A stretch of DNA of 33,657 nucleotides from Limnospira sp050045915 (GTDB lineage: Bacteria; Cyanobacteriota; Cyanobacteriia; Cyanobacteriales; Microcoleaceae), in assembly GCA_050045915.1 (NCBI GenBank), contig JBNGCR010000042.1:1-33657 (forward strand), read 5' to 3'. Under the pieces are notes generated by a model that saw only the letters and a program-made list of their open reading frames with translations, made no database searches and was not told the DNA's origin. Positions 9,085 through 19,000 of the stretch are shown here, piece by piece (position 1 is the stretch's first letter; each line of letters opens with the position of its first letter). The position numbers and the translations under genes were made by a program.

Positions 9085-9215
9085 TTAACCCTCCGTTGAG
9101 ATTGTAAATTCTCTCAATTCTTTCGACCAGACTATGAGACTAGGCAGACCGGGAGTACACTTCTCCCGAGCGGAGATACGTTTTTCTGTCTTCCTGATTG
9201 TGATTAAGGTGAGAC

Positions 9216-10091
9216 ATGTCATTTCGTCCAGATTCTCTCGAACTCCCCGAAAGTACCTTCGTGATTTTGCGGGATCTCATTCACGAAAAAACGGGTTTGT
9301 ATTACGAGTTGGGTAAGCGCGACCTGTTGGCGGACAAGCTTTACCCCCGAATTGTCGAGTGGAATTTTGATTCGTTTTTGGACTACTACTACTTGTTAAA
9401 ATATGACGAAAAGGAGGCGGATGAATGGAACAGTTTGATGGATGCTCTGGCGGTTTCTGAAACGTTTTTTGGGCGCGAATTTGACCAGGTTCACGCCCTG
9501 GTAAATGTCCTGCTGCCTCAATGTGTGGGCGGTGGTGCGGGGGGAAGGTCGAGGGCGTGCAGTGGGGGGATAGCCCGACCGATTCAGATCTGGAGTGCGG
9601 CCTGTTCGAGCGGCGAGGAGCCGATCTCTATCGCCATCGCCCTCCAGGAGGCTGGGTGGTTTCACCGGGTTCCTATCCGCATCTACGGCAGTGATGCCTC
9701 GCCGCGGGCGATCGCCAAGGCCCAGACCGGACTCTACCGGGAATATTCGTTTCGATCGCTCTCCCCTGAACTCCGACACAAGTATTTCGTCCGAGATGGG
9801 CAGAATTGGAGAATTATTCCGGAAATTCACGATCGCATCCGGTGGAAAGTTGCCAACCTCCGATCCGAATCGGATTTGACATTTATCGACTGCGCCAATT
9901 TTATCTTTTGTCGCAATGTTTTTATCTACTTCTCGGATTCGTCCATTCAGAAAACGGCAAAAACCTTATTTCAAAAATTATCCACACCGGGCTATTTGTT
10001 TTTGAGTTCGTCTGAATCTTTGTTGCAGCTTGAAACCGATTTTAAGTTGCTCGAAATCGACGGCGCTTTCCTCTACGCCAAGTCATCTTAA
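9216..10091 (+). CDS. cheR: CheR receptor methyltransferase
   Basis: 291 residues, the normal CheR length. The N-terminal helical domain leads to VSETFFGRE, matching the SETxFFRE signature. The SAM-binding motif is W126-S-A-A-C-S-S-G-E-E135. GSDASPRAIAKAQTGLY and FIFCRNVFIYF complete the conserved set. It should methylate glutamates of the soluble receptor using S-adenosylmethionine. A short Gly/Arg-rich insertion at about 103-121, just before motif I, is unusual and may be a loop. The start is supported by AAGGTGAG at 9206-9213. The gap to the PAS-HEAT gene is 131 bases and shows no terminator, so the cluster is probably continuous. Confidence 0.95.
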   Translation: MSFRPDSLELPESTFVILRDLIHEKTGLYYELGKRDLLADKLYPRIVEWNFDSFLDYYYLLKYDEKEADEWNSLMDALAVSETFFGREFDQVHALVNVLLPQCVGGGAGGRSRACSGGIARPIQIWSAACSSGEEPISIAIALQEAGWFHRVPIRIYGSDASPRAIAKAQTGLYREYSFRSLSPELRHKYFVRDGQNWRIIPEIHDRIRWKVANLRSESDLTFIDCANFIFCRNVFIYFSDSSIQKTAKTLFQKLSTPGYLFLSSSESLLQLETDFKLLEIDGAFLYAKSS

Positions 10092-10124
10092 ATCCTGTCA
10101 ATTCTGATGGAGTCTCGTCAAATC

Positions 10125-11171
10125 ATGAAAAATATTATCCGAGTTTTGATCGTCGATGATTCGGCCTATGTCCGCAAAGTGATCCGGCAGATGCTCTCCC
10201 GCAGCCCCTTTATCGAGGTGGTGGGGGTCGCCCACGACGGGGAAGAAGCTCTGGACAAAATTGAACAACTCGGCGATCGCGTCGATGTGGTGACCCTGGA
10301 TCTGTTGATGCCCAAAATGGACGGCGTGGAGTTCCTCCGCCGACAAATGGCCCGCCGTCCTCTGCCCGCGATCGTGGTTAGCATTGCCAATGAGGGGGGA
10401 GAGATGGTGCTTTCGGCCCTGGATGCCGGGGCGGTGGATTTCGTCCACAAACCCACGGCTTTGGCGACGGAAAAAATGTTCGACATCGGCGAAGAATTGA
10501 TCGCCAAGGTGAAAACTGCCGCCAGCGTCCCCATTCACTGCCTCTCCGTCGTCAACGAAAGTTCGCCGATTCCGCCTCCGGAGAAGGTGCTCAGTTCCGG
10601 ACGGGTGGAATTGGTGGCGATCGGAATTTCCACCGGCGGCCCCCAGGCCCTCGCGTTTCTGATCCCCCAGTTGCCGGAAAATTTTCCGGTTCCCGTGGCT
10701 GTGGTCCTGCATATGCCCGTCGGCTACACCAAAATGTACGCCCAGCGGTTGGACCACCTCTGTGCCCTGCGGGTCAGAGAAGCCCAGGCGGGGGATTTGG
10801 TCGTCCCTGGGGAAGTCTCCGTCGCCCCGGCCGGCCACCATCTGGGGTTCAAACGCCAGCCCGACGGGAGTGTGACTGTCGTCTTGCAGGCCAAACCCTT
10901 CGACCTGCCCCACCGCCCCTCGGTGGACGTGATGTTTCAGTCGGCGGCGGAGGTGTACGGCGATCGCGTTTTGGGTGTCGTGATGACGGGGATGGGGGCC
11001 GACGGCAAGCAGGGTGCAGCCTGGATCAAATCCCACGGGGGGAGGATTCTCACCGAGGCGGAGGAAAGCTGCGTGGTCTACGGAATGCCACGATCTTTGG
11101 TGGAGGCGGGTTTGAGCGATCGCAGCGTCCCCTTAAACGAAATGGCCCGGGCCATTATGGAGTCTCTCTAA
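10125..11171 (+). CDS. cheB: CheB receptor methylesterase/deamidase
   Basis: 348 residues if the ATG at 10125 is used; an in-frame ATG at 10107 would add six residues. Numbered from 10125, the N-terminal receiver has D11-D12 and phosphoacceptor D59 (LDLLMP), and the C-terminal esterase has the catalytic triad S169 (GISTGGP), H196 (LHMPVG) and D293 (TGMGADG). It should remove receptor methyl groups when phosphorylated by CheA. The later start is preferred because GGAG at 10109-10112 precedes it and because the leader resembles that of the next gene: both begin TAAATCCTGTCA and contain a GAG(G)TCTCGT block before the ATG. The gap to cheR is 33 bases. Confidence 0.95.
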   Translation: MKNIIRVLIVDDSAYVRKVIRQMLSRSPFIEVVGVAHDGEEALDKIEQLGDRVDVVTLDLLMPKMDGVEFLRRQMARRPLPAIVVSIANEGGEMVLSALDAGAVDFVHKPTALATEKMFDIGEELIAKVKTAASVPIHCLSVVNESSPIPPPEKVLSSGRVELVAIGISTGGPQALAFLIPQLPENFPVPVAVVLHMPVGYTKMYAQRLDHLCALRVREAQAGDLVVPGEVSVAPAGHHLGFKRQPDGSVTVVLQAKPFDLPHRPSVDVMFQSAAEVYGDRVLGVVMTGMGADGKQGAAWIKSHGGRILTEAEESCVVYGMPRSLVEAGLSDRSVPLNEMARAIMESL

Positions 11172-11204
11172 ATCCTGTCATTTGAAATTCTGCGAGGTCT
11201 CGTG

Positions 11205-11840
11205 ATGCTGCTGACGCAAAAACAAGAAGATGCACTCATCGGGTTTGTCAACCTGATTCTCTCCCGCCGGACGGCGACAGCCCTTTCCGAATTGATTCAA
11301 TCTCCCGTCGTCCTGGAAGTTTCGGGGATCTCTCTCTATCCCCTCAGTAAATGTGCCACCGAATTTACTGATACTTTGAAAAATGACGTGGCGAGCATTC
11401 ACCAAATTTTATCCGGCCCCCACGCCGGAGACTGTCTGATGCTCCTCGACTATTATGTGGCGGTGATGCTCACTAATTTGCTGTGCAGACGTTCGGGACA
11501 GCCCATCGTACATCTCAATGTTTCGGCCTGTGAAGTGTTGACCGAAATGGGGAATATTTTGCTGGGCAGTTTCGTGCGGATTTTGGGCAATCTCATGGGC
11601 GGCTCTATTTCTATTTCTGACCAACTTTTTTCCATCGACCCCTTCGATCAACTGGTCAATTCCCTGATTGTGGAACATGAGGAAATCCGCTACGTCCTGA
11701 TCGTCGATCTCACTTTTCTCCTCTGTGATAATTCCGTCCCCGGATATTTACTGTTCGTTTCCGGAGTCATGCCCCTTTCCTGCGCGATCCGGGGCATCGA
11801 GGCGTTGGGAAATTTGGCGGGTTCAAAATATTTGCGGTAG
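11205..11840 (+). CDS. CheC/CheX-like CheY-phosphatase family protein
   Basis: 211 residues from the ATG at 11205; a GTG at 11202 is equally open. The fold signature is CheC-like, with two helix motifs. In the first (DALIGFVN, followed by ATALSEL) the catalytic Glu position is Gly and the Asn is kept. In the second (ACEVLTEMGNILLGSFV) both Glu and Asn of the ExxN motif are present. The protein may therefore have one active phosphatase site for CheY-P. The position as last gene of a che cluster fits. GAGG at 11194-11197 is a good ribosome binding site. Its leader shares TAAATCCTGTCA with that of cheB. Assignment to CheC rather than CheX is uncertain. Confidence 0.75.
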   Translation: MLLTQKQEDALIGFVNLILSRRTATALSELIQSPVVLEVSGISLYPLSKCATEFTDTLKNDVASIHQILSGPHAGDCLMLLDYYVAVMLTNLLCRRSGQPIVHLNVSACEVLTEMGNILLGSFVRILGNLMGGSISISDQLFSIDPFDQLVNSLIVEHEEIRYVLIVDLTFLLCDNSVPGYLLFVSGVMPLSCAIRGIEALGNLAGSKYLR

Positions 11841-11850
11841 GTAACTTTTC

Positions 11851-11873
11851 GTCCGTTTAGTATTTAAACGGAC
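11851..11873 (+). terminator. Candidate terminator hairpin after the che cluster
   Basis: GTCCGTTTA at 11851-11859 pairs perfectly with TAAACGGAC at 11865-11873 around a 5-base loop, starting 10 bases after the stop of the CheC-like gene. The following sequence (TTGATATC) is only weakly U-rich, so intrinsic termination may be inefficient. Position and symmetry support the call. Confidence 0.5.
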
Positions 11874-12182
11874 TTGATATCACAGCACTCTATCAAATCT
11901 TGATAATTTCAGGTGTCGGGATTGCCGGGGTGCAAGGCTTGCCTCCCGATAGAAAAGACCGCCCGGAGGTGTCAGGAAAAGCCGATCGCAGATTGACACT
12001 CATTGCCGGCCGAGCTAGGATTGATGAAATTTGCGCCGAACAGTTGCATACTCTCATTTACCCCATCCTAAATAAAGTCTGAGGTGCCGTACAACAGTAC
12101 GGTTGGAAGTCCCTCGCCGTCGCGCAGCCGGCGAGATTTGAAAGCATCTTCCCGACCTTTAATTTTAGAGACTCACCCAACC
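11874..12182 (+). other. Non-coding leader before the first caspase gene, with nested hairpin
   Basis: No credible gene is seen here. TCGGGA at 11916-11921 pairs with TCCCGA at 11944-11949, and inside it GCAAG (11932-11936) pairs with CTTGC (11938-11942), giving a nested stem. This could be a structured 5' leader of the caspase-hydrolase mRNA. No known riboswitch class is recognised. The caspase frame is open back to a GTG at 12084, but the residues encoded there have no domain character. Confidence 0.35.
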
Positions 12183-15100
12183 ATGACTCAAAAACTCTAC
12201 GGACTTTTAGTCGGCATCGACGACTATCCCGATCCCGTTCCGAAGCTGCAAGGTTGCGTCAACGATATCGACGCGATCGAAGACTATTTGAGAAATCGCC
12301 TGGATACGAACCGCTACGAACTGCACCTCAAACGGCTGACCACCAACGGCAGCGACGAAAAACCCACCAGACGGGCGGTAATTGCGGGATTCGAGCAGCA
12401 TTTATCCCAAGCCGCCGAAGGGGATGTCGCCCTATTTTATTTCAGCGGACACGGCTCCCAGGAACCCGCCCCACCGGAGTTTTGGCACTTGGAACCCGAT
12501 CGCTCCGACGAAACCCTCGTCTGCTGGGATAGCCGCACCAGCGACTGGGATTTGGCAGATAAAGAACTGGCTTATTTGATCGCAAAAATCGATGGCAAAA
12601 ATCCCCACATTATCCTCATTCTCGACTGCTGCCATTCCGGTTCCGGCACCCGCGACACTGTACCGGAAGAAGGTGTCCGCCACGCCAGCGCCGACCGCCG
12701 GCCCCGCCAACTCGAAGATTTCCTATTTCCCCTCGAAGCCTTAGAAGCCATCCAAACCGGAGTCAAATCTCAGCAAACGGGCGAGGAATCCAGTGGCTGG
12801 AACTTACCCCAAGGACGGCATATTGTGTTGTCGGGGTGTCGGGATAGCGAACTCGCCGCCGAATATGCGGCGGAGGGAAAACGGCGGGGTGCCTTCTCCT
12901 ATTTTTTGTTGGATACGTTGCACAAAACCGGCGGAACCCTCACCTATCGGGAATTATTTAAACGGTCGAGTGCCCTGGTTCGTAGCCGCATCAAATCCCA
13001 GTCTCCGCAGTTAGAAGCCGTGCGGACGGAGGATTTAGAACTGCCGTTTTTGGGTGCAAAAGGTGCGATCGCCAAACGCGAGCCCCATTTTATCCTCACC
13101 GATGAAAACAACCGCTGGGTCATCGATGGCGGGGCGGTGCACGGCATTCCTCGACAGGCGAAACTGGCACTTTATCCCCTCGGAACGCCCGCCCTCCAGA
13201 TGCGGAAGCGATCGGCGGCGGTGGGAGAAATCGAGGTGGTGGAAGTCCGCCCCCAGGAAAGCGTCGTCGAAATTCTCACCCGACCCGAAAACTTCGGCCC
13301 CGATGAAACCTACAGCGCCGTCATCACCGAATTACCTTTACCGCCGCTCGGTGTCTTTTTTGAAGGGGATCAATCCGCCCTGGAATTGGCGCGGCAGGCG
13401 TTGGAAGCGATCGGAATCGATGGCGGAAAGTCCCTGTACGTCTGGGAAGCGGACGACCCCGCCCGAGCCCAATATCGGCTGCTGGCGGAGGATTCTCAGT
13501 ACATTATCACCCGACCCGGCGATCGCCGTCCCCTGGTGCGGCAGATCGAGAATTACACCCCGGAGAACGCCGAAAAAGCGATCGAGAATTTGGAACACAT
13601 GGCCCGCTGGACGGCGGTGCTGGAATTGGAAGGCGCACCCGGCAGTCGCATTTCCAACGATGCCGTCAAAATGCAGTTTTACCGACCCGACGGCACGGAA
13701 ATTTTGGATTTCCCCCTGCGGCTGAATTACCAACAGGAAAACGGACAGTGGAAATACCCCACTTTTCGCCTCAAATTGACCAACACCAGCGACGAACGGC
13801 TATTTTCTACGGTCTTAGATCTGCCGGAAGATTACTCCGTCAGCGCACCCTTTTTTGAGGGAAATAATCAGGGTGTGTGGCTCGAACCCGGGGCAGAAGT
13901 TTGGGGATTCAGAAAGCGAGAAATCCCCGCCAGTATCCCCGAGGAACTCTGGCGGCAGGGGGTGACGGAATATCAAGATATTCTCAAATTGATCGTCAGT
14001 ACGGCTGAATTTGACGCTTCGTTGATGGGTCAGGACGGACTGGAAGAACCGAGGTTGATGCAGCGGGCCGCGCCCCAGCGGAGCAGTACCCTTAACCACC
14101 TAATGCACCGGGTCACGACCCGCCACATCGGTATCGCCCAGGTGGATGAAGTCGATGAATGGGTTACGGGTCAGGTGAGCGTCATCACCACCCGACCCCA
14201 AGAAACGACGGATATTTCCTCAAACGAAGCCGCTATTCTCGGCGTCGGAGTCACCTTGGAACCCCATCCCGGCTGGCAGGGGACGGCTCGCCTAACGACG
14301 GTTTCTCAGTCCACGCGGGACTTGGGGGGGCAAATCCTGCCGCCTATTTTAGAAGACAATACCCGACCTTTTCAATTCACCGCCAGCCGGGGTGTCGATC
14401 CGGGATTGAGCGCCTTGGAATTGCAAGTGGCGGACGCCGACAGTTTAACGGCCGTGACGCGAGAAAATCCCTTAAAATTATTGGTGGATCGACCCCTCAA
14501 CGCCGACGAATATGTTCTGCCCGTGGCTTTTGATGGCGAGTTTTTTATCCCTCTCGGACGGGGAGAAAGCAAAGATGGGAAGACGGAAATTTGTCTGGAG
14601 CGACTGCCCGAGCCTTTGGTGGAAGGACAGAGAAGTTTGGGCGGTTCCATCCGCATTTTCTTTCAAAAGATAATCGCCGAAAAGTTGGACTTGGAATTTC
14701 CCTATCCGATTTTGGCGGCAGTGGAATTTGGAGCGGGTGAAAATATCCAATACGAAGCGAATGTGGAAACGGTTAAAATGCGGGTTTCCGGAGCCGATAA
14801 AATTGCCCTATTTATTCACGGCATTATCGGCGATACCCAGAGCATTGTTCCCTGTGCGCGTCGGGTGAAAATTTCTGTAGACGGACAGGAGAAATCCCTG
14901 GCGGAAATTTACGATTTGGTGCTGACGTTTGACTACGAAAATTTGAATACTCCCATTGGAGATCTGGCGGAACAATTAAAACAGCGTTTGGAAGCAGTCG
15001 GGTTGGGTGCGGAACACGGCAAAACCTTGCATATTATCGCCCACTCGATGGGGGGATTGGTTTCCCGCAGTTTGATCGAGCACCAAGGCGGCGATCGCAT

Positions 15101-15854
15101 CGTCAATCACCTGATCCTGCTGGGGACGCCCAACGGGGGTTCGCCCTGGTCCACGGTGCAGGATTGGGCATTTACCGCCCTGACTTTGGGACTCAACGGC
15201 TTGGCGGTGGGATTTCCCGTCGCGGCTTTGGGGAATTTGTTGGTGGCTATCGAGGCGATCGATATTAATCTGGATCAGATGAAACCCGGATCGGATTTCC
15301 TGCTGTCCCTGAAAAATAGTCGCGATCCGGGGGTTCCCTACACGATTTTGGCGGGAAATACCGCTCTGATTCCGCTGCCGGATGCGGAAACGGAGAACAA
15401 AGTGCGGCGGTTGCTGGACAAGTTGGGGCGGGGGGCGATCGAGTTTCCGTTTTTGGGACAGCCGAACGATATCGCCGTCGCCGTTCGCAGTATTAAGGAC
15501 CTGCCCTCGGAGCGATCGCACCCCCCGAATATTTTCGATGTCGCCTGCAACCATCTGGTTTATTTTACCCATCCGGAAGGGGTTCGAGCTCTGGCAAATG
15601 CCGTCATCAATACGGGCATTCTCACGCCTCAAAACACCCCCACCCCCGACCCCAAAAATCCCACCGTCCCCGTGCGTCCGGACGGACAAAGTTCGGACGG
15701 ACTGCCGATGTGGGCGATCGGTTTGTTAGTGGTTATTGTAGTTGCGATCGGCGTGGGATTTTGGATTATGCAGCGATCGCAAAACCCTGAACCCGTCCCC
15801 CAAAATCAAACCCATCAACTCCTTCCCGAACGTCCAACCCAATTTCAAATTTGA
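12183..15854 (+). CDS. Caspase-like protease fused to alpha/beta-hydrolase, membrane-anchored
   Basis: 1223 residues. Residues 1 to about 300 form a C14 caspase-like (metacaspase-type) domain that starts KLYGLLVGIDDYPD. Its catalytic dyad is H90 in SGHGSQ and C150 in DCCHSG; a p10-like segment (LSGCRDSELAAEY, AFSYFLLDTL) follows. Residues of about 300-870 are beta-rich and unassigned. From about 880 an alpha/beta-hydrolase follows with oxyanion-type FIHGIIGD, nucleophile S955 in HSMGG, GTPNGGSPW and a candidate His in CNHLVYF near the end. A single membrane helix lies at about 1176-1197 (WAIGLLVVIVVAIGVGFWI), then a short tail. It looks like a tail-anchored double enzyme. The protein may cleave itself or partners and act on lipid, by inference. 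The ATG at 12183 is chosen because the caspase fold begins immediately after it. The next gene, on the same strand, is also a caspase. Confidence 0.85.
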   Translation: MTQKLYGLLVGIDDYPDPVPKLQGCVNDIDAIEDYLRNRLDTNRYELHLKRLTTNGSDEKPTRRAVIAGFEQHLSQAAEGDVALFYFSGHGSQEPAPPEFWHLEPDRSDETLVCWDSRTSDWDLADKELAYLIAKIDGKNPHIILILDCCHSGSGTRDTVPEEGVRHASADRRPRQLEDFLFPLEALEAIQTGVKSQQTGEESSGWNLPQGRHIVLSGCRDSELAAEYAAEGKRRGAFSYFLLDTLHKTGGTLTYRELFKRSSALVRSRIKSQSPQLEAVRTEDLELPFLGAKGAIAKREPHFILTDENNRWVIDGGAVHGIPRQAKLALYPLGTPALQMRKRSAAVGEIEVVEVRPQESVVEILTRPENFGPDETYSAVITELPLPPLGVFFEGDQSALELARQALEAIGIDGGKSLYVWEADDPARAQYRLLAEDSQYIITRPGDRRPLVRQIENYTPENAEKAIENLEHMARWTAVLELEGAPGSRISNDAVKMQFYRPDGTEILDFPLRLNYQQENGQWKYPTFRLKLTNTSDERLFSTVLDLPEDYSVSAPFFEGNNQGVWLEPGAEVWGFRKREIPASIPEELWRQGVTEYQDILKLIVSTAEFDASLMGQDGLEEPRLMQRAAPQRSSTLNHLMHRVTTRHIGIAQVDEVDEWVTGQVSVITTRPQETTDISSNEAAILGVGVTLEPHPGWQGTARLTTVSQSTRDLGGQILPPILEDNTRPFQFTASRGVDPGLSALELQVADADSLTAVTRENPLKLLVDRPLNADEYVLPVAFDGEFFIPLGRGESKDGKTEICLERLPEPLVEGQRSLGGSIRIFFQKIIAEKLDLEFPYPILAAVEFGAGENIQYEANVETVKMRVSGADKIALFIHGIIGDTQSIVPCARRVKISVDGQEKSLAEIYDLVLTFDYENLNTPIGDLAEQLKQRLEAVGLGAEHGKTLHIIAHSMGGLVSRSLIEHQGGDRIVNHLILLGTPNGGSPWSTVQDWAFTALTLGLNGLAVGFPVAALGNLLVAIEAIDINLDQMKPGSDFLLSLKNSRDPGVPYTILAGNTALIPLPDAETENKVRRLLDKLGRGAIEFPFLGQPNDIAVAVRSIKDLPSERSHPPNIFDVACNHLVYFTHPEGVRALANAVINTGILTPQNTPTPDPKNPTVPVRPDGQSSDGLPMWAIGLLVVIVVAIGVGFWIMQRSQNPEPVPQNQTHQLLPERPTQFQI

Positions 15855-15900
15855 TCGCATAGCAATTCTGTAATCATTTAAAAAATATCTGGCTCCCAAA

Positions 15901-15916
15901 CTCCCAATTCTGGGGA
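15901..15916. repeat. Diverged copy of the CCCCCAATTCTGGGGG palindrome
   Basis: CTCCCAATTCTGGGGA lies in the 166-base gap between the two caspase genes. It matches the two perfect copies at 32290-32339 except at the outer bases. It can form a short hairpin around ATTC. The gap holds no other feature that can be supported. Confidence 0.55.
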
Positions 15917-16020
15917 CTCTTAGCCGAAAGATTTTGATCCATCATTCCACACCGTTATATCCAGGTTATCCCCCTTGGTAAGTTTTGACAATTTCAAACA
16001 ACCGATACAAAAACTTGATC

Positions 16021-19000
16021 ATGTCCGAATTTTCTAAAAATCTAGCCGTTATCATCGGAATTAACGACTACAAAAATGGTATTTCTCCCCTAAAAACGGC
16101 GGTTCCCGATGCCAAAAAAGTCTGTGAAATTCTGCGGCTGCAACACGAATATCAGACTTGGATATTATTGGAGGATCTCGCTACCCTCGAAAGCATCACC
16201 AGCCTGATTGAAGAAACCTTACCCCGACAAGTGAGTGCGGGCGATCGCCTCATTTTGTACTTCGCCGGACACGGCATCGCCCTCAACGGAGAAAACGGCC
16301 CGGAAGGCTATTTAATTCCCCAAGATGCCAAACTAGGAAACACCGACAGCTATCTACCCATGACCCGGTTACATTCGGCGTTGAGCGAGTTGCCCTGCCG
16401 TCACTTTTTGGGATTCCTGGACTGCTGCTTTGCGGGGGCCTTTCGGTGGTCGAGTACCCGCCACATCGGAACCGTTCCGACCGTCATTCACCGGGAACGC
16501 TACGATCGCTTTATCGCGGACCCCGCATGGCAAGTGATCGCCAGTGCGGCCTCCGACCAAAAAGCGGCGGATGCGTTCAATTTTAATACTGAACGGGGTC
16601 AAAAAGGCGACCATTCTCCCTTCGCGGCGGCACTCATCGAAGCCCTCGAAGGTCGGGCAGATTCCTACCCCCCCGCCAGCAACGGCAAACCCCCCGGAGA
16701 TGGCATCATCACCGCCACCGAACTTTATTTATACCTGCGCGATGCCGTCGAAGTTCCCAGCGAAAATTATCGCCGACAGACCCCCGGTCTTTACCCCCTG
16801 AAAAAACACGACAAAGGGGAGTATATTTTTCTCGCCCCCGACCATCCCCTGAACTTGCCACCCGCCCCACCACTGGATATCTCTAAAAATCCCTACCGGG
16901 GTTTAGAAACCTTTGCAGAAAAACACAGCGAACTGTTTTTCGGGCGCACCGAACTGACGAAAAAGTTATTCGAGTTTGTCAATAAAAATCCCCTGACCGT
17001 GGTGTTGGGTGCGTCCGGTTCCGGCAAGTCCAGTTTGGTGAAAGCCGGGTTGATTCCCCGGCTGCGAAAAGCGGAAAGTCAGGACTGGTACATTTTGCCC
17101 CCCATCCGTCCCGGCGAAATGCCTTTTCAAGCCCTGAATAATGCTCTAAAAATGGCTCAATTGCCGGAATTTAAAGGCTCCTCCCGTGGACAGGATTTAG
17201 TTGAAAGTATCAGTTCTTGGGCGACAACTCATCCCGACTCAAAATTATTACTCTTTATCGACCAGAGCGAAGAAATTATTACTCTCTGTAAAAACGAGGA
17301 CGAACGAAAAGCCTTTTTCAAACAAATTCTCGCGGCAATTAACGCCCACGGGGGACAATTTCGGGTCGTCCTCTCGTTACGTTCCGACTTTGAACCGCAA
17401 GTTCGAGATGCAGGTTTGAAGTTTTTGACGGCGGACAATCAAATTGGCAAGACTCAACTGACCAAGAGTTGGCAAAAGGGACGGTTCATCGTCCCGGCGA
17501 TGACGCGGGGGGAACTGCGGGAGGCGATCGAAAAACCCGCCGAAGCGCGGGTAATGTATTTTCAACCCCACGAATTGGTAGAACAGTTGATCGATGAAGT
17601 GGCGGATATGCCGGGTGCGTTGCCGCTACTGTCTTTTGCGTTGAGCGAACTTTATCTCAAATATTTACAGCGACAGAGGGAGGCGGAAAATCGCGGAGAA
17701 ACAATTGACCGATCGCTCACCCAAGAAGACTATGAAAACCTGGGGGGAGTTATCCAATCCCTGACGCAAAGGGCCGATGACGAATATGAAAGGCTGGTGC
17801 AAGAAAATCCGGCTTATGCCAAAGTAATCCACCATGTCATGCTGCGGATGGTTGCCGTCGGTGGGGGCGAGTTGGCACGTCGCCGGGTGCCGTTATCCGA
17901 ACTCGAATATCCCCCCGAAAAAAATGATTTGGTAAAAACGGCGATCGCACGATTTACCGAAGCGAGATTGTTGGTAGAAGGACAGGATGCCGACGGGAAT
18001 CCCTATGTGGAACCCGCCCACGATGCGTTGGTTCGGGGTTGGCAAAAGTTGTTGATGTGGAAGCAGGAGGACGAGGAAAATTTACTCTTGCAGCGGCGCT
18101 TAACTCCGGCGGCTTGGGAGTGGGAAACCCAGCAAAAACCGAGGTTTCTGTGGAATGCGAATCCCCGTCTTGATTTGTTGAAGAAGGTGCGAAAATCTGA
18201 TGACAACTGGTTGAATAAGGTCGAAGATGAATTTGTGAGGCGAAGTGTCGGACGGAGAAGCTTTAACACCCGTCGAAATTGGGGAATTGCGATCGCGGTC
18301 ATGATCGGATTGGGTACGGGTTTGGTTTTCTCATTGATCGGTCAGAGAAATGCACTCATCGGGCAAATTCGAGCCTCTCGACAAGCCGCAGAAGCCAACT
18401 TTCGTAGCCATCAAGAGTTAGAGGCTTTGATGGATAGTCTCCAAGCTGGAAAAACTTTGGAAGACTGGCCTTGGTATTTGTCTGTGCTTGGTTTTAATCC
18501 CGAAAATCAACTCAAAAAAAATGTTGAATCGACTTTGCGCCATATTTTCTATAATTCCAAAGAAAGCGAGCGTTTGACGTTGAAAAACGGTATCATCAGA
18601 GGTATTTTTTTTGCGGGCGATCGGCAGCTCGTCTCGATCGTGGGACAACAGAATAAAGTTATACTTTTTAATAAAGAGGGTGAAAAAATATCTGAATTAA
18701 TCGGTCAAGATAGTCTGCGTCGTGGACACCTTAGTATTAGTTCAGATGGACGTAAAATTGTTACTGCAACGTCAGATGGAAAAGTACGTTTGTGGGACTT
18801 GCAAGGTAACAAGTTGGCAGAATTTAAAGCTTATCAAGGTGTGCCGAAACAATATGACTCCTTGATTGAAGAGATCAAGTTTGTTCCGGACGGCAACAAT
18901 ATTGTTACGACTGGGGTTGATTTTACTGAAGAAAATAAAATTGATAAAATTTTACGGATCTGGAATTTAGAAGGGAAAAAATTAAAAGAGATAAAAATAA

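Noticed and set aside
11900..12082. 60-codon plus-strand frame upstream of the caspase-hydrolase gene
   Set aside because: It has a TTG start, no ribosome binding site and no recognisable protein features, and it overlaps a nested hairpin.
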